From the NCBI RefSeq assembly GCF_900114635.1, contig NZ_FOTQ01000011.1, positions 1-64,000 of the forward strand: a stretch of DNA of 64,000 bases, written 5' to 3'. Both the position numbers and the translations under genes were made by a program. Shown one piece after another: positions 55,117-63,566 of this stretch (positions are counted from its first letter, which is position 1; every line of letters begins with the position of its first letter). This DNA comes from Shimia aestuarii (GTDB taxonomy: Bacteria; Pseudomonadota; Alphaproteobacteria; Rhodobacterales; Rhodobacteraceae). The notes beneath the pieces were generated by a model that was not told the origin of the DNA, ran no database searches, and saw only the letters and a list, made by a program, of their open reading frames with translations.

Positions 55117-56348
55117 CCAGGCAGACAAAGCTCAACTTTCCTCACCCTCCCGCGCGCCCGGATGAAACTCCTGATTTCTCGGCCATTGATATCCCGGAGG
55201 CGGGCATACTGGATGTGCCGCCGCCCGACCTAAAGGCCGCCGACAGTCACGACTACGCCCAGAGCTTGATCCGTATTCTCAACGATCAGGGCGACGCCGT
55301 TGGCCCCTGGGCCGATTACATCGCCGACCAGGAAGACGAGTCCCTGCTGCAAGGGCTGCGCGACATGCTCAAGATGCGGGCGGTGGACAAACGTCTGCTG
55401 AATGCGCAACGCCAGGGCAAGACCTCGTTCTATCTGCAATGCACCGGCGAGGAAGCGATCGGCTGCGGGTTTCAGCGCCAGCTTGAGCAAGGCGACATGA
55501 ACTTCCCGACCTATCGGCAGCAGTCCCTTCTGATTGCGGCGGACTATCCGCTGCGGGATCTGATGGGGCAGATCTACTCGAACGCATGCGATCCGCTGCA
55601 GGGCCGGCAACTGCCCATCATGCACTCGGCTCGGGAGCATGGCTTTTTCTCGATCTCGGGCAACCTTGGCACGCAGTATGTGCAGGCCGTCGGCTGGGCC
55701 ATGGGGTGCGCGCTGCGTGGCAATGGCAAGATCGCGGCGGGCTGGATCGGCGACGGCGCCACGGCATCGAATGATTTCAATTCGGCGCTGTTGTCGGCCT
55801 CGGTGTATCAGCCGCCTGTCGTCCTGAATATCGTCAACAACCAATGGGCCATTTCCACCTATACCGGCGTTGCCAGCGGCCAGAGCAAGACCTATGCCGA
55901 GCGGGTGCTTGGCTATGGCATTCCCGCCTTGCGGGTGGACGGCAATGATTATCTTGCCGTAATCGCGGTCAGCCGTTGGGCGATCCAGCGCGCGCGCAAT
56001 GGATATGGTCCGATTGCGATCGAGTGGTTCACCTATCGCGCCGCGCCGCATTCGACCTCGGATGACCCCTCGGCCTATCGCCCCAAGGACGAGGCGCTGG
56101 CCTGGCCGTTGGGCGATCCGGTGGAACGTTTGAAAACCCACATGATCAAGCGTGGCATCTGGACCGAAGAGCGCCACGCGCAGTCCGAGGCGGAATTGCT
56201 GGCCGAGGCCACGGCAGAGCAAAAAGAGGTCGAGAAATACGGGACCTTCGTGAATCCGCAACCGATCTCGCCGGCAGAAATTTTCCGCGGCGTCTACGCA
56301 GACATGCCCGAGCATCTGCGCCGACAGCGACAGGAGATGGGGTACTGA
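55113..56348 (+). CDS. bkdA1: Branched-chain 2-oxoacid dehydrogenase E1 alpha
   Basis: A 411-residue thiamine-diphosphate enzyme subunit. The ThDP motif GDGATASNDFNSALL ending in NNQWAIS lies at about 213-245. An N-terminal extension (1-60, PDFSAIDIPEAGILDVPPPDL) and YLQCTGEEA...FPTYRQQS are typical of bacterial BCKDH. The enzyme decarboxylates the 2-oxo acids of Val, Leu and Ile. It is followed one base later by E1 beta. Confidence 0.95.
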   Translation: MTRQTKLNFPHPPARPDETPDFSAIDIPEAGILDVPPPDLKAADSHDYAQSLIRILNDQGDAVGPWADYIADQEDESLLQGLRDMLKMRAVDKRLLNAQRQGKTSFYLQCTGEEAIGCGFQRQLEQGDMNFPTYRQQSLLIAADYPLRDLMGQIYSNACDPLQGRQLPIMHSAREHGFFSISGNLGTQYVQAVGWAMGCALRGNGKIAAGWIGDGATASNDFNSALLSASVYQPPVVLNIVNNQWAISTYTGVASGQSKTYAERVLGYGIPALRVDGNDYLAVIAVSRWAIQRARNGYGPIAIEWFTYRAAPHSTSDDPSAYRPKDEALAWPLGDPVERLKTHMIKRGIWTEERHAQSEAELLAEATAEQKEVEKYGTFVNPQPISPAEIFRGVYADMPEHLRRQRQEMGY

Positions 56349-56349
56349 T

Positions 56350-57363
56350 ATGGCCCGTATGAGCATGATCGAGGCGCTGCACAGCGCCATGGATAAGAAG
56401 CTGAGCGACGATGCATCGGTGCTCGTCTTTGGCGAGGATGTCGGCTTTTTCGGCGGGGTGTTCCGTTGTACCGCCGGGCTTCAGGAGAAGTTCGGCGAAG
56501 AGCGGGTGTTCGACACGCCCATCAACGAAAGCGCGATTGTCGGGTTGGCCGTGGGCATGGCCGCACAGGGAATGCGCCCCTGTGTCGAGGTGCAGTTCGC
56601 CGATTACGTCTATCCCGCCTATGACCAGATCACCCAGGAGGCGGCGCGCCTGCGGCACCGTTCGAACGAACAATTCACCTGTCCGATCGTGGTGCGGATG
56701 CCGACGGGCGGCGGCATTTTCGGTGGCCAGACCCACAGTCAGAGCCCCGAAGCACTGTTCACGCATGTGGCCGGGCTCAAGGTCGTTATCCCCTCGACTC
56801 CCTATGACGCCAAGGGATTGCTGATCGCGTCCATCGAGGATCCTGACCCGGTGATCTTTCTTGAACCCAAGCGGATCTATAACGGCCCGTTCTACGGCGA
56901 CCATTCCGGCAAGTCCGTGCCTTGGTCACAGCACGAGTCAAGCGAAGTCCCCGAAGGGCATTACACGGTCCCTCTCGGCAAGGCCGTGGTGCGCCAGCCC
57001 GGCAATGACATCACGATCCTGGCATATGGCACGATGGTCTATGTTGCCGAGGCCGCGGCCAAGCAAGCCGGTGTCGATGCCGAGATCATAGAACTGCGGA
57101 CGCTTCTGCCGCTCGACCTCGACACGATCCGTCACTCGGTCGAAAAGACCGGGCGTTGCATTGTGGTGCATGAGGCGACACGCACCAGCGGCTTTGGTGC
57201 CGAACTGATCGCGGAGGTCCAGGAGGCCTGTTTCTGGCACCTCAAGGCACCGATCCGGCGTGTCGCCGGATGGGATGCGCCTTACCCGCACGCCCAGGAA
57301 TGGGATTACTTCCCGGGTCCGGAACGCATTGCCGCGGCACTGAAATTGGCGATGGAGGAGTGA
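56350..57363 (+). CDS. bkdA2: Branched-chain 2-oxoacid dehydrogenase E1 beta
   Basis: A 337-residue partner of E1 alpha with MIEALHSAMDKKLSDDASVLVFGEDVGFFGGVFR, the ThDP-activating Glu in this and the following segment, GVQFADYVYPAYDQI-type region, PTGGGIFGGQTHSQSPEALF and a transketolase C-terminal domain (EIIELRTLLPLDLDTI). Two bases separate its stop from the E2 start. Confidence 0.95.
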   Translation: MARMSMIEALHSAMDKKLSDDASVLVFGEDVGFFGGVFRCTAGLQEKFGEERVFDTPINESAIVGLAVGMAAQGMRPCVEVQFADYVYPAYDQITQEAARLRHRSNEQFTCPIVVRMPTGGGIFGGQTHSQSPEALFTHVAGLKVVIPSTPYDAKGLLIASIEDPDPVIFLEPKRIYNGPFYGDHSGKSVPWSQHESSEVPEGHYTVPLGKAVVRQPGNDITILAYGTMVYVAEAAAKQAGVDAEIIELRTLLPLDLDTIRHSVEKTGRCIVVHEATRTSGFGAELIAEVQEACFWHLKAPIRRVAGWDAPYPHAQEWDYFPGPERIAAALKLAMEE

Positions 57364-57365
57364 TC

Positions 57366-58649
57366 ATGGGTATCAGCATCATCAAGGTCCCGGATGTCGG
57401 CGAAGGCGTCGCCGAGGTCGAACTGGTCGAATGGCACGTAAAGGTGGGTGACCTGGTCAAAGAAGATGACGTTCTTGCCGCGGTCATGACCGACAAGGCT
57501 ACGGTGGAAATCCCGTCGCTTTTCGACGGCAGGGTCGTCGAGCTGGGCGCCGATATCGGAGAGACACTTGTTGTCGGTGCAACTCTGCTGACGATCGAGC
57601 ACGCGGGCGAAGGTAACGCGACCGCGTCGGATAACGAGGCGGCAGCAGCGTCGCCCGTCGCGCAGAAAGAGCCCGAGGACAAGCTCCCCGAGCCTGCTCC
57701 GAAAGCGCCGGAACCGAAACTGCCCCCCGCCGCGCCGCCTGTTGCGGGCAGCGCGCGGGCGCCTCGCGCCGAAGGGGCTGCGCCGCTGGCCTCTCCTGCG
57801 GTGCGGGCGCGTGCGCGGGCCGCAGGCATCGACCTCCGGCGGGTGGCCGGAAGCGGTCCGGCAGGCCGGATCACGGACGGCGATCTTGATGCGGTTTTCG
57901 CCGCCGGACCTGCTGCGGTTGCAGCGCCCAAGCCCGGCCGGTCGCGGCGCGAAGGCGCGGAAGACATCCGGGTCGTCGGCCTGCGCCGCAAGATTTCGGA
58001 AAGCATGTCGCTTGCCAATGCGCGTATCCCGCACATCACCGTGATAGAAGAAATCGACGTGACCGCGCTCGAAGACCTGCGCGCAACGATGAATGCCGGA
58101 AAGGGCGACAAGCCGAAGCTGACCATGCTGCCATTCGTCAGCGCCGCCCTGTGTCGCGCGATCGACCAGCATCCCGAGATAAACGCGCATTTCGATGACG
58201 ACGCGGGCATTATCCGGCGGCATAGCCCGGTTCATATCGGTATCGCCACGATGACCGACAAAGGTCTTGTGGTTCCGGTCATGCGTCATGCGGAATCGCT
58301 TGCGCCCTTCGAATTGGCCGCCGAAATCCTGCGTTTGGCCGAGGCCGCGCGCAGGGGCAAGGCAACCCGTGACGAACTGACCGGCTCGACCATCACGATC
58401 ACCTCTTTGGGTCCGCTTGGCGCGATTGCGACGACGCCGATCATCAACCATCCCGAAGTGGCCATACTGGGCATCAACAAGATGGCGGTCCGGCCAATGT
58501 GGGATGGCGCACAGTTCGTTCCGCGCAAGATGATGAACATTTCGGCCAGCTTCGATCACCGGGTGATCGACGGCTGGGATGCCGCAGAATTCGTGCAACG
58601 TATCAAGACCCTGCTGGAAAATCCGGCGCTGATCTTTATGGAGGATTGA
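57366..58649 (+). CDS. bkdB: Branched-chain 2-oxoacid dehydrogenase E2 (lipoamide acyltransferase)
   Basis: A 427-residue E2 with one N-terminal lipoyl domain (1-78; lipoylated Lys44 in MTDKATVEIPS), a Pro/Ala-rich linker, a peripheral-subunit-binding domain (about 140-175: ASPAVRARARAAGIDLRRV), and the catalytic acyltransferase domain with the ASFDHRVIDGWDAAEFV motif near the C-terminus. It passes the branched acyl group to CoA. ATG 57366 fits the domain start. Confidence 0.95.
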   Translation: MGISIIKVPDVGEGVAEVELVEWHVKVGDLVKEDDVLAAVMTDKATVEIPSLFDGRVVELGADIGETLVVGATLLTIEHAGEGNATASDNEAAAASPVAQKEPEDKLPEPAPKAPEPKLPPAAPPVAGSARAPRAEGAAPLASPAVRARARAAGIDLRRVAGSGPAGRITDGDLDAVFAAGPAAVAAPKPGRSRREGAEDIRVVGLRRKISESMSLANARIPHITVIEEIDVTALEDLRATMNAGKGDKPKLTMLPFVSAALCRAIDQHPEINAHFDDDAGIIRRHSPVHIGIATMTDKGLVVPVMRHAESLAPFELAAEILRLAEAARRGKATRDELTGSTITITSLGPLGAIATTPIINHPEVAILGINKMAVRPMWDGAQFVPRKMMNISASFDHRVIDGWDAAEFVQRIKTLLENPALIFMED

Positions 58650-58652
58650 GCC

Positions 58653-60032
58653 GTGAAAATCGAAACCTGCAAGCTTCTGATCATCGGTGCGGGGCCAGGC
58701 GGCTATGTCTGTGGCATTCGCGCCGGGCAACTGGGAATCGACACGATCGTCGTCGAAGCGGAAAAACCGGGCGGCACCTGCCTGAATGTCGGTTGCATCC
58801 CGTCCAAGGCGCTCATTCACGCAGCAGATGAATTTGCCAAGCTGCACAGCCTTTCCGGCGAAAACGCCTTGGGCATTTCCGCAACCGCGCCAACGATTGA
58901 TCTGGCCAAAACGATCGCCTGGAAAGACGGTATCGTCACGCGCCTGACCGGCGGTGTTGCGAGCCTGCTCAAGAAGGCCAAAACCCGCTATGTGACTGGA
59001 CGGGTGCGGATAATCGACGGCAAAACCGTGGAGGTCGCAACCTGCGAGGGCGCCTTGCGCATTTCCTGCGAAAACATGGTGATCGCCACGGGATCAAAAC
59101 CGCAGGAGCTTCCATCGCTGCCCTTCGGCGGGAAGGTCATCTCCTCCACTGAAGCGCTGGACCTGCGGGAGGTTCCCAACCGGCTGACCATCGTGGGGGG
59201 AGGGTATATCGGGTTGGAAATCGGCACGGCCATGGCGAAGCTGGGCGCGCAGGTGACTGTCGTGGAATTCGCAGATCGTATCTTGCCGCAATATGACGCC
59301 GAGCTGACCAAGCCGATCGCGGCTCGTCTGAAGGAGCTTGGGATAACGCTGTATTTGGCGACCAGGGCGAATGGGTTGTCCGAAGATGGAAACGCTCTTC
59401 TGGCCGAGGGGCCGGATGGCGCAGTGGAAATCCCGTCGGACAAGGTGCTGGTCACGGTGGGTCGTGCGCCCGTCACGCAGGGATTTGGTCTGATGGATCT
59501 GGGCCTGACGATGAATGGCCCCTTCCTAGCGATTGATGACCATTGCGCGACCTCGATGCGCGGTGTCTATGCCATTGGAGACGTTACCGGTGATCCGATG
59601 CTCGCGCATCGTGCCATGGCACAGGGCGTGATTGTTGCCGAGCGCATTGCCGGGCTGCCTTCGGTCTGGGACAAGCGCGCCATTCCTGCGGTATGTTTTA
59701 CCGATCCCGAGATTGTCACCGTGGGCGCGTTGCCGAACGAAATCGAGGGATCGAAAACAACGGTTTTTCCCTTTGCCGCAAATGGACGCTCCATGACGAT
59801 GGAGCGCAGCGACGGTTTCGTGCGGATCGTGTTCGACCCCAAAAACGAACTGGTGCTTGGCTTCCATGCTGTCGGTTCAGCGGTCTCGGAAATGTCCGGC
59901 GAGTTTGCATTGGCGCTCGAGATGGGCGCAACCCTGACGGATATCGCGGACACGATACATGCGCACCCGACATTGACGGAAACAGTCCAGGAAACTGCTC
60001 AGAAGGCCCTCGGACGCGCTTTGCATGTATAA
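58653..60032 (+). CDS. lpdV: Dihydrolipoamide dehydrogenase (E3) of the BCKDH complex
   Basis: A 459-residue flavoprotein with FAD-binding IIGAGPGGYVCGIRAGQLG, redox disulfide GGTCLNVGCIPSKAL (Cys43, Cys48), NAD-binding GGGYIGLEIG, AIGDVTGDPMLAHRA and C-terminal HAHPTLTE dyad. It reoxidises E2 lipoamide. It is complete, unlike the copy at 4738, which is cut exactly at the equivalent of IPS-KAL. Last gene of the operon. Confidence 0.95.
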   Translation: MKIETCKLLIIGAGPGGYVCGIRAGQLGIDTIVVEAEKPGGTCLNVGCIPSKALIHAADEFAKLHSLSGENALGISATAPTIDLAKTIAWKDGIVTRLTGGVASLLKKAKTRYVTGRVRIIDGKTVEVATCEGALRISCENMVIATGSKPQELPSLPFGGKVISSTEALDLREVPNRLTIVGGGYIGLEIGTAMAKLGAQVTVVEFADRILPQYDAELTKPIAARLKELGITLYLATRANGLSEDGNALLAEGPDGAVEIPSDKVLVTVGRAPVTQGFGLMDLGLTMNGPFLAIDDHCATSMRGVYAIGDVTGDPMLAHRAMAQGVIVAERIAGLPSVWDKRAIPAVCFTDPEIVTVGALPNEIEGSKTTVFPFAANGRSMTMERSDGFVRIVFDPKNELVLGFHAVGSAVSEMSGEFALALEMGATLTDIADTIHAHPTLTETVQETAQKALGRALHV

Positions 60033-60363
60033 TCAAGAAGATTGAATTTGATCAATTATGCCTGAAAAACATGGAAGCTACGGCACTCTGTGGCGCCTTT
60101 CGAAGGCCGGTCGTCTTGGAAGGCATGAAAACAAGCGGATCCCATCGAGGCCAGAAGCAGAACCGTTTCGTCAAAGGCCGGATAAATTCACCCATCCAAT
60201 GCCGTTGGTAACGTCGTCGAAAAACACCTTGAGCAGGGGGCGTCCATAGATTCGCTCCATAATGGCTTCGATGAACCAGAAATCCTCCGTTGCTCAAACC
60301 TCGAAATCTGTCCGGAGGTGCTGACGTCAGACATTTTTCGCAGTATGGATAAGGAAACCGAAA
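60033..60363. other. Non-coding gap with a possible gene scrap
   Basis: The convergent gap holds no supported gene. On the minus strand a short frame (about 60268-60162) reads WFIEAIMERIYGRPLLKVFF and on to a stop, which looks coding-like but is not recognised. No convincing terminator hairpin with a T-run was seen, though one is expected between the convergent genes. Confidence 0.4.
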
Positions 60364-60987
60364 CTAAGTTCCGTTGGAGCGTTGCTCGCCCGGTTTCCAG
60401 CATACCCCCAGGACAATCGCGTCCTTATCACTGGTTGAGACATAAGCGTGTCCCAGACCGCTGTCGAAGTAGATGCTGTCGCCTTTTGTCAACGTGATGG
60501 GATCACGCCCTTTCAGGTGTACCGCGAGGGTACCTTCGATAACGTAAATGAACTCTTCCCCAGGGTGTGAGATGAAATCCTCGAATGCGCCAAAGCTGTG
60601 TGCTTTGATATGGCCTATCATCGGCACCATGTGTTTTCCGGTCACGTCAGAGGCCAGCATGTCGTAATCATATGTGGCGGACCGGTGCACCGGCGCGTCG
60701 CCTGCACGGGTTACGGAGACCGTGCCGTGCGAAAAGCCTTCTGCCTCGGCATCAAACAACTCGCCCACGTCAAGGCCGAGACCTTGGGCCAGCCGCATGA
60801 AGCGGTCATAGGTCAGCGAAATCTCACCACGCTCCATCTTGGAGATGGTTGAGATGGCAAGGCCCGTGCGCTCAGAAACTTCTTTGAGTGTCCACTTTCG
60901 CGACTTGCGAATTTCCCGCACACGCGCCCCAAGGTTAGCCTCGGTCGCGGTCGCACTGGGTTCAAGAAGCTTCATCGGTTGCTGCAT
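60364..60987 (-). CDS. XRE-cupin transcriptional regulator (second copy)
   Basis: A 207-residue regulator from ATG 60987. XRE helix-turn-helix at about 22-75 (VREIRKSRKWTLKEVSERTGLAISTISKMERGEISLTYDRFMRLAQGLGL) and C-terminal cupin (GEEFIYVIEGTLAVHL, GLGHAYVSTSDKDAIVLGVCW). The longer in-frame extension to 61146 runs across its own operators and is rejected. Two operator-like sites lie 14-54 bp upstream, suggesting autoregulation and control of the divergent oxidase/TRAP genes. Confidence 0.9.
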   Translation of the reverse strand: MQQPMKLLEPSATATEANLGARVREIRKSRKWTLKEVSERTGLAISTISKMERGEISLTYDRFMRLAQGLGLDVGELFDAEAEGFSHGTVSVTRAGDAPVHRSATYDYDMLASDVTGKHMVPMIGHIKAHSFGAFEDFISHPGEEFIYVIEGTLAVHLKGRDPITLTKGDSIYFDSGLGHAYVSTSDKDAIVLGVCWKPGEQRSNGT

Positions 60988-61000
60988 ACGACCACCTAAA

Positions 61001-61041
61001 TTTTCCGATAAGAAAAATTTTTCTTTTTTCCGATACGAAAA
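61001..61041. promoter_or_regulatory. Paired operator-like sites TTTTCCGATAnGAAAA
   Basis: TTTTCCGATAAGAAAA (61001-61016) and TTTTCCGATACGAAAA (61026-61041), 25 bp apart centre to centre. They lie in the divergent gap between the XRE-cupin gene and the DadA-like gene. A third copy precedes dctP (51326-51341). Confidence 0.78.
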
Positions 61042-61084
61042 CCACCTACCATTAATCGTGTGAAAACGGAAACGATTCTGAAGG

Positions 61085-62242
61085 TTGGGGTCACTTTTGC
61101 CGGAAACAGCACAGACCTTTGAAGTCGCCGTGATTGGCGCGGGCATCGCAGGAGCCTCGGTCGCGGCTGAGCTTGCGGCGGCTGGTGCAAAGGTCGCACT
61201 GATCGAGCAAGAAAGCCAACCGGGATATCACACGACAGGGCGGTCTGCGGCGGTTTATTCGCCCATCTACGGACCGCAGCCCATCCGGGCGCTCACGCGG
61301 GCTTCACTGCAGTTTTTCGAAAACCCGCCAACCGGATTTTCCGAGCGCCCATTGCTGTATGGTATTGATGCGGCTTTTGTGGCGCGAGAAGATCAACTTG
61401 ACCAGCTAGAGGCAATGGAGCGCGAGTTGTCGGATGCGCTAACCGTCAGCCGCATCTGTCAGTCGACGCTTTATGAGCGGCTGCCGCTGCTGCGTGCAGG
61501 CTATGCCGTCGCTGCCTTGTGGGACACAGGCACATCAGAAATCGATGTGGCGGCGCTGCATCAGGGTTATTTGCGGGTGTTCAAGGCAAATGGAGGAACA
61601 GTAAAAACACGTGCGCCTGTGATCGACTTGGCGCAGAGCGCGCAGGGCTGGCAGATCGCCATGCCGCAAGGTGCTGTCACCGCGCGAACGGTGGTGAACG
61701 CAGCGGGGGCCTGGGCCGATGAGGTTGGGCAGATGGCCGGAGCCGAACGCATTGGGCTGACCCCGAAACGCCGCACCGCGCTGATGGTGGACGCACCGCA
61801 AGGAATTGACATCAAATCACTGCCACTGACGATTGATGTCGCCGAAGAATTCTATCTGAAACCCGACGCAGGCAAGCTGCTGATTTCGCCGGCGAATGAA
61901 GATCCAGAGCCGCCCTGCGACGTGCAGCCCAATGAGATGGACATTGCAATCTGTGTGGACCGTATCGAGCGAGCCTTTAACGTGACGGTCAAGCGCGTTG
62001 AAAGCCCATGGGCGGGGCTGCGAAGTTTCGTGGCGGACAAATCGCCGGTGGCGGGATTTTCCCGGAAGGTCGAAGGATTTTATTGGCTGGCGGGGCAGGG
62101 TGGCTATGGCATCCAGTCTGCACCGGGCCTTGCACAATATGCTGCGGCCGAACTGATGGGGAAACTGGTTCCCGAACATATTATGGCAGAGCGGCTTGAT
62201 CCGCAAACGATCCAACCGGGTCGAGAAGGGCTTGGCGTCTGA
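61085..62242 (+). CDS. FAD-dependent oxidoreductase, DAO family (second DadA/glycine-oxidase-like)
   Basis: A 385-residue flavoenzyme with EVAVIGAGIAGASVAAELAAAGAKVALIE at the N-terminus, HTTGRSAAVYSPIYGP, VVNAAGAWADEVGQMAG and the C-terminal PVAGFSRKVEGFYWLAGQGGYGIQSAPGLAQYAAAELMG. This variant (D-arginine/D-amino acid dehydrogenase-like) differs from the 46937 protein. The start is uncertain: TTG 61085 or TTG 61097; no ATG is available before the FAD motif. It overlaps dctM by one base, tying oxidation to TRAP uptake. Confidence 0.86.
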   Translation: MGSLLPETAQTFEVAVIGAGIAGASVAAELAAAGAKVALIEQESQPGYHTTGRSAAVYSPIYGPQPIRALTRASLQFFENPPTGFSERPLLYGIDAAFVAREDQLDQLEAMERELSDALTVSRICQSTLYERLPLLRAGYAVAALWDTGTSEIDVAALHQGYLRVFKANGGTVKTRAPVIDLAQSAQGWQIAMPQGAVTARTVVNAAGAWADEVGQMAGAERIGLTPKRRTALMVDAPQGIDIKSLPLTIDVAEEFYLKPDAGKLLISPANEDPEPPCDVQPNEMDIAICVDRIERAFNVTVKRVESPWAGLRSFVADKSPVAGFSRKVEGFYWLAGQGGYGIQSAPGLAQYAAAELMGKLVPEHIMAERLDPQTIQPGREGLGV

Positions 62243-63522
62243 TGTGGCTAGTTCCAATCATTCTAACTGTGCTTTTGGCCTCGGGTCTAGGTCTTGCCTA
62301 TGTCGTTGGCGGCACTGCGGTTGTGTCTTTCATCCTGACCGACAACGAACGTTATCTGGCGATCCTGCCGCAAAAGGTTTTTTCGCAGATTAGCGTCTTT
62401 GCGCTGTTGTCGATGCCCTTGTTCATCCTCGCCGGCGAGTTGATGAACCGCGGTGGTGTGACCAAGGCGCTGATCGATTTTTCCATGGCTCTGGTCGGCC
62501 GTATTCGCGGCGGGCTGGGCCATGTGAACATCATGACATCCGTGTTCTTCGCAGGCATTTCTGGATCGGCCGTCGCTGATGCGGCTTCGCTGTCGAACAC
62601 TCTTGTTCCGGCCATGGAAGAGCGCGGCTATACCAAACTTTATGCAGGTGCCATCACCGCCGCCTCGTCCATCATCGGGCCAATCGTGCCGCCGTCGATC
62701 ATCCTGATCTTTTACGGTGCGATAATGCAGACCTCGGTTGCGGCGCTGTTTGTGGCGGGCATTCTACCGGGGCTGTTGCTCGCTTCGGCACTGTTCGTTC
62801 TGAACGCCTACTTCGCCATTCGCGACGATCACCCGCGCATTGAAAAAGGCGAAGCACCGGCAGTCTTGCCGGCATTGGGTCGCGCGCTGCCTGCGCTCTG
62901 TCTGCCTGTCATCATTGTCGGCGGAATTGTCTTTGGTTGGATGACGCCAACCGAAGCCGCCGCTGTGGCCGTGGTTGTGGCGGGCTTAGCGGCCTTTTTC
63001 TATGAAGGCCTAAACCGCGAGGCCGTATTTGAAAGCATCCGCCGCACCGCCATGCTGACCGGGTCAATTTTTATCGTGCTCAGCGCGATTGCTGCCTTTG
63101 GCCATCTGGCCTCTCTCGAGCGCATCCCGCAAGCGATATCGGCGCTGATCACCCAGTTGGGCCTTGGCCCTGTCGGCTTCATGCTGGCGATGAACCTGCT
63201 GTTCATTCTGGCGGGCATGTTCCTGGATATCCCAATGGCGCTGGCCCTGCTGGTGCCGCTGGTTGCTCCGGTAGCTTTGGCGCAGGGCGCTGATCCGGTG
63301 CACTTAGGCATCGTGATCTGTTTCAACCTAACCATTGGTCTGGTGTCGCCGCCGATGGGGGGGTGTCTGCTGATCGTATCGACGGTGACCGGGCTGAACT
63401 ACTGGGCGCTTGCCCGCGCTGTGATCCCGTTTGTTTTCGTGGAAATTCTGGTGCTGGGGGTCCTGATCTTCGTGCCTGAGATTACCTTGTTTTTGCCCCG
63501 CGCAATGGGGCTGTGGAACTAA
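62242..63522 (+). CDS. dctM: TRAP transporter large permease (DctM), second system
   Basis: A 426-residue polytopic membrane protein with ELMNRGGVTKALIDFSMALVGRIRGGLGHVNIMTSVFFAGISGSAVADAASL, SSIIGPIVPPSIILIFYG and LVSPPMGGCLLIVSTVTGL. It begins inside the oxidase stop codon (TGATG). No small permease gene lies between it and dctP, so dctQ must be outside the window or elsewhere. Confidence 0.92.
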   Translation: MWLVPIILTVLLASGLGLAYVVGGTAVVSFILTDNERYLAILPQKVFSQISVFALLSMPLFILAGELMNRGGVTKALIDFSMALVGRIRGGLGHVNIMTSVFFAGISGSAVADAASLSNTLVPAMEERGYTKLYAGAITAASSIIGPIVPPSIILIFYGAIMQTSVAALFVAGILPGLLLASALFVLNAYFAIRDDHPRIEKGEAPAVLPALGRALPALCLPVIIVGGIVFGWMTPTEAAAVAVVVAGLAAFFYEGLNREAVFESIRRTAMLTGSIFIVLSAIAAFGHLASLERIPQAISALITQLGLGPVGFMLAMNLLFILAGMFLDIPMALALLVPLVAPVALAQGADPVHLGIVICFNLTIGLVSPPMGGCLLIVSTVTGLNYWALARAVIPFVFVEILVLGVLIFVPEITLFLPRAMGLWN

Positions 63523-63566
63523 GTTCAACCGGTCCCAATGAGGGCCAAACAGAGGAGGAAATATCA

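Noticed and set aside
57306..58847. 513-codon frame opposite the BCKDH E2 gene
   Set aside because: Shadow of a gene with clear lipoyl, binding and catalytic domains.
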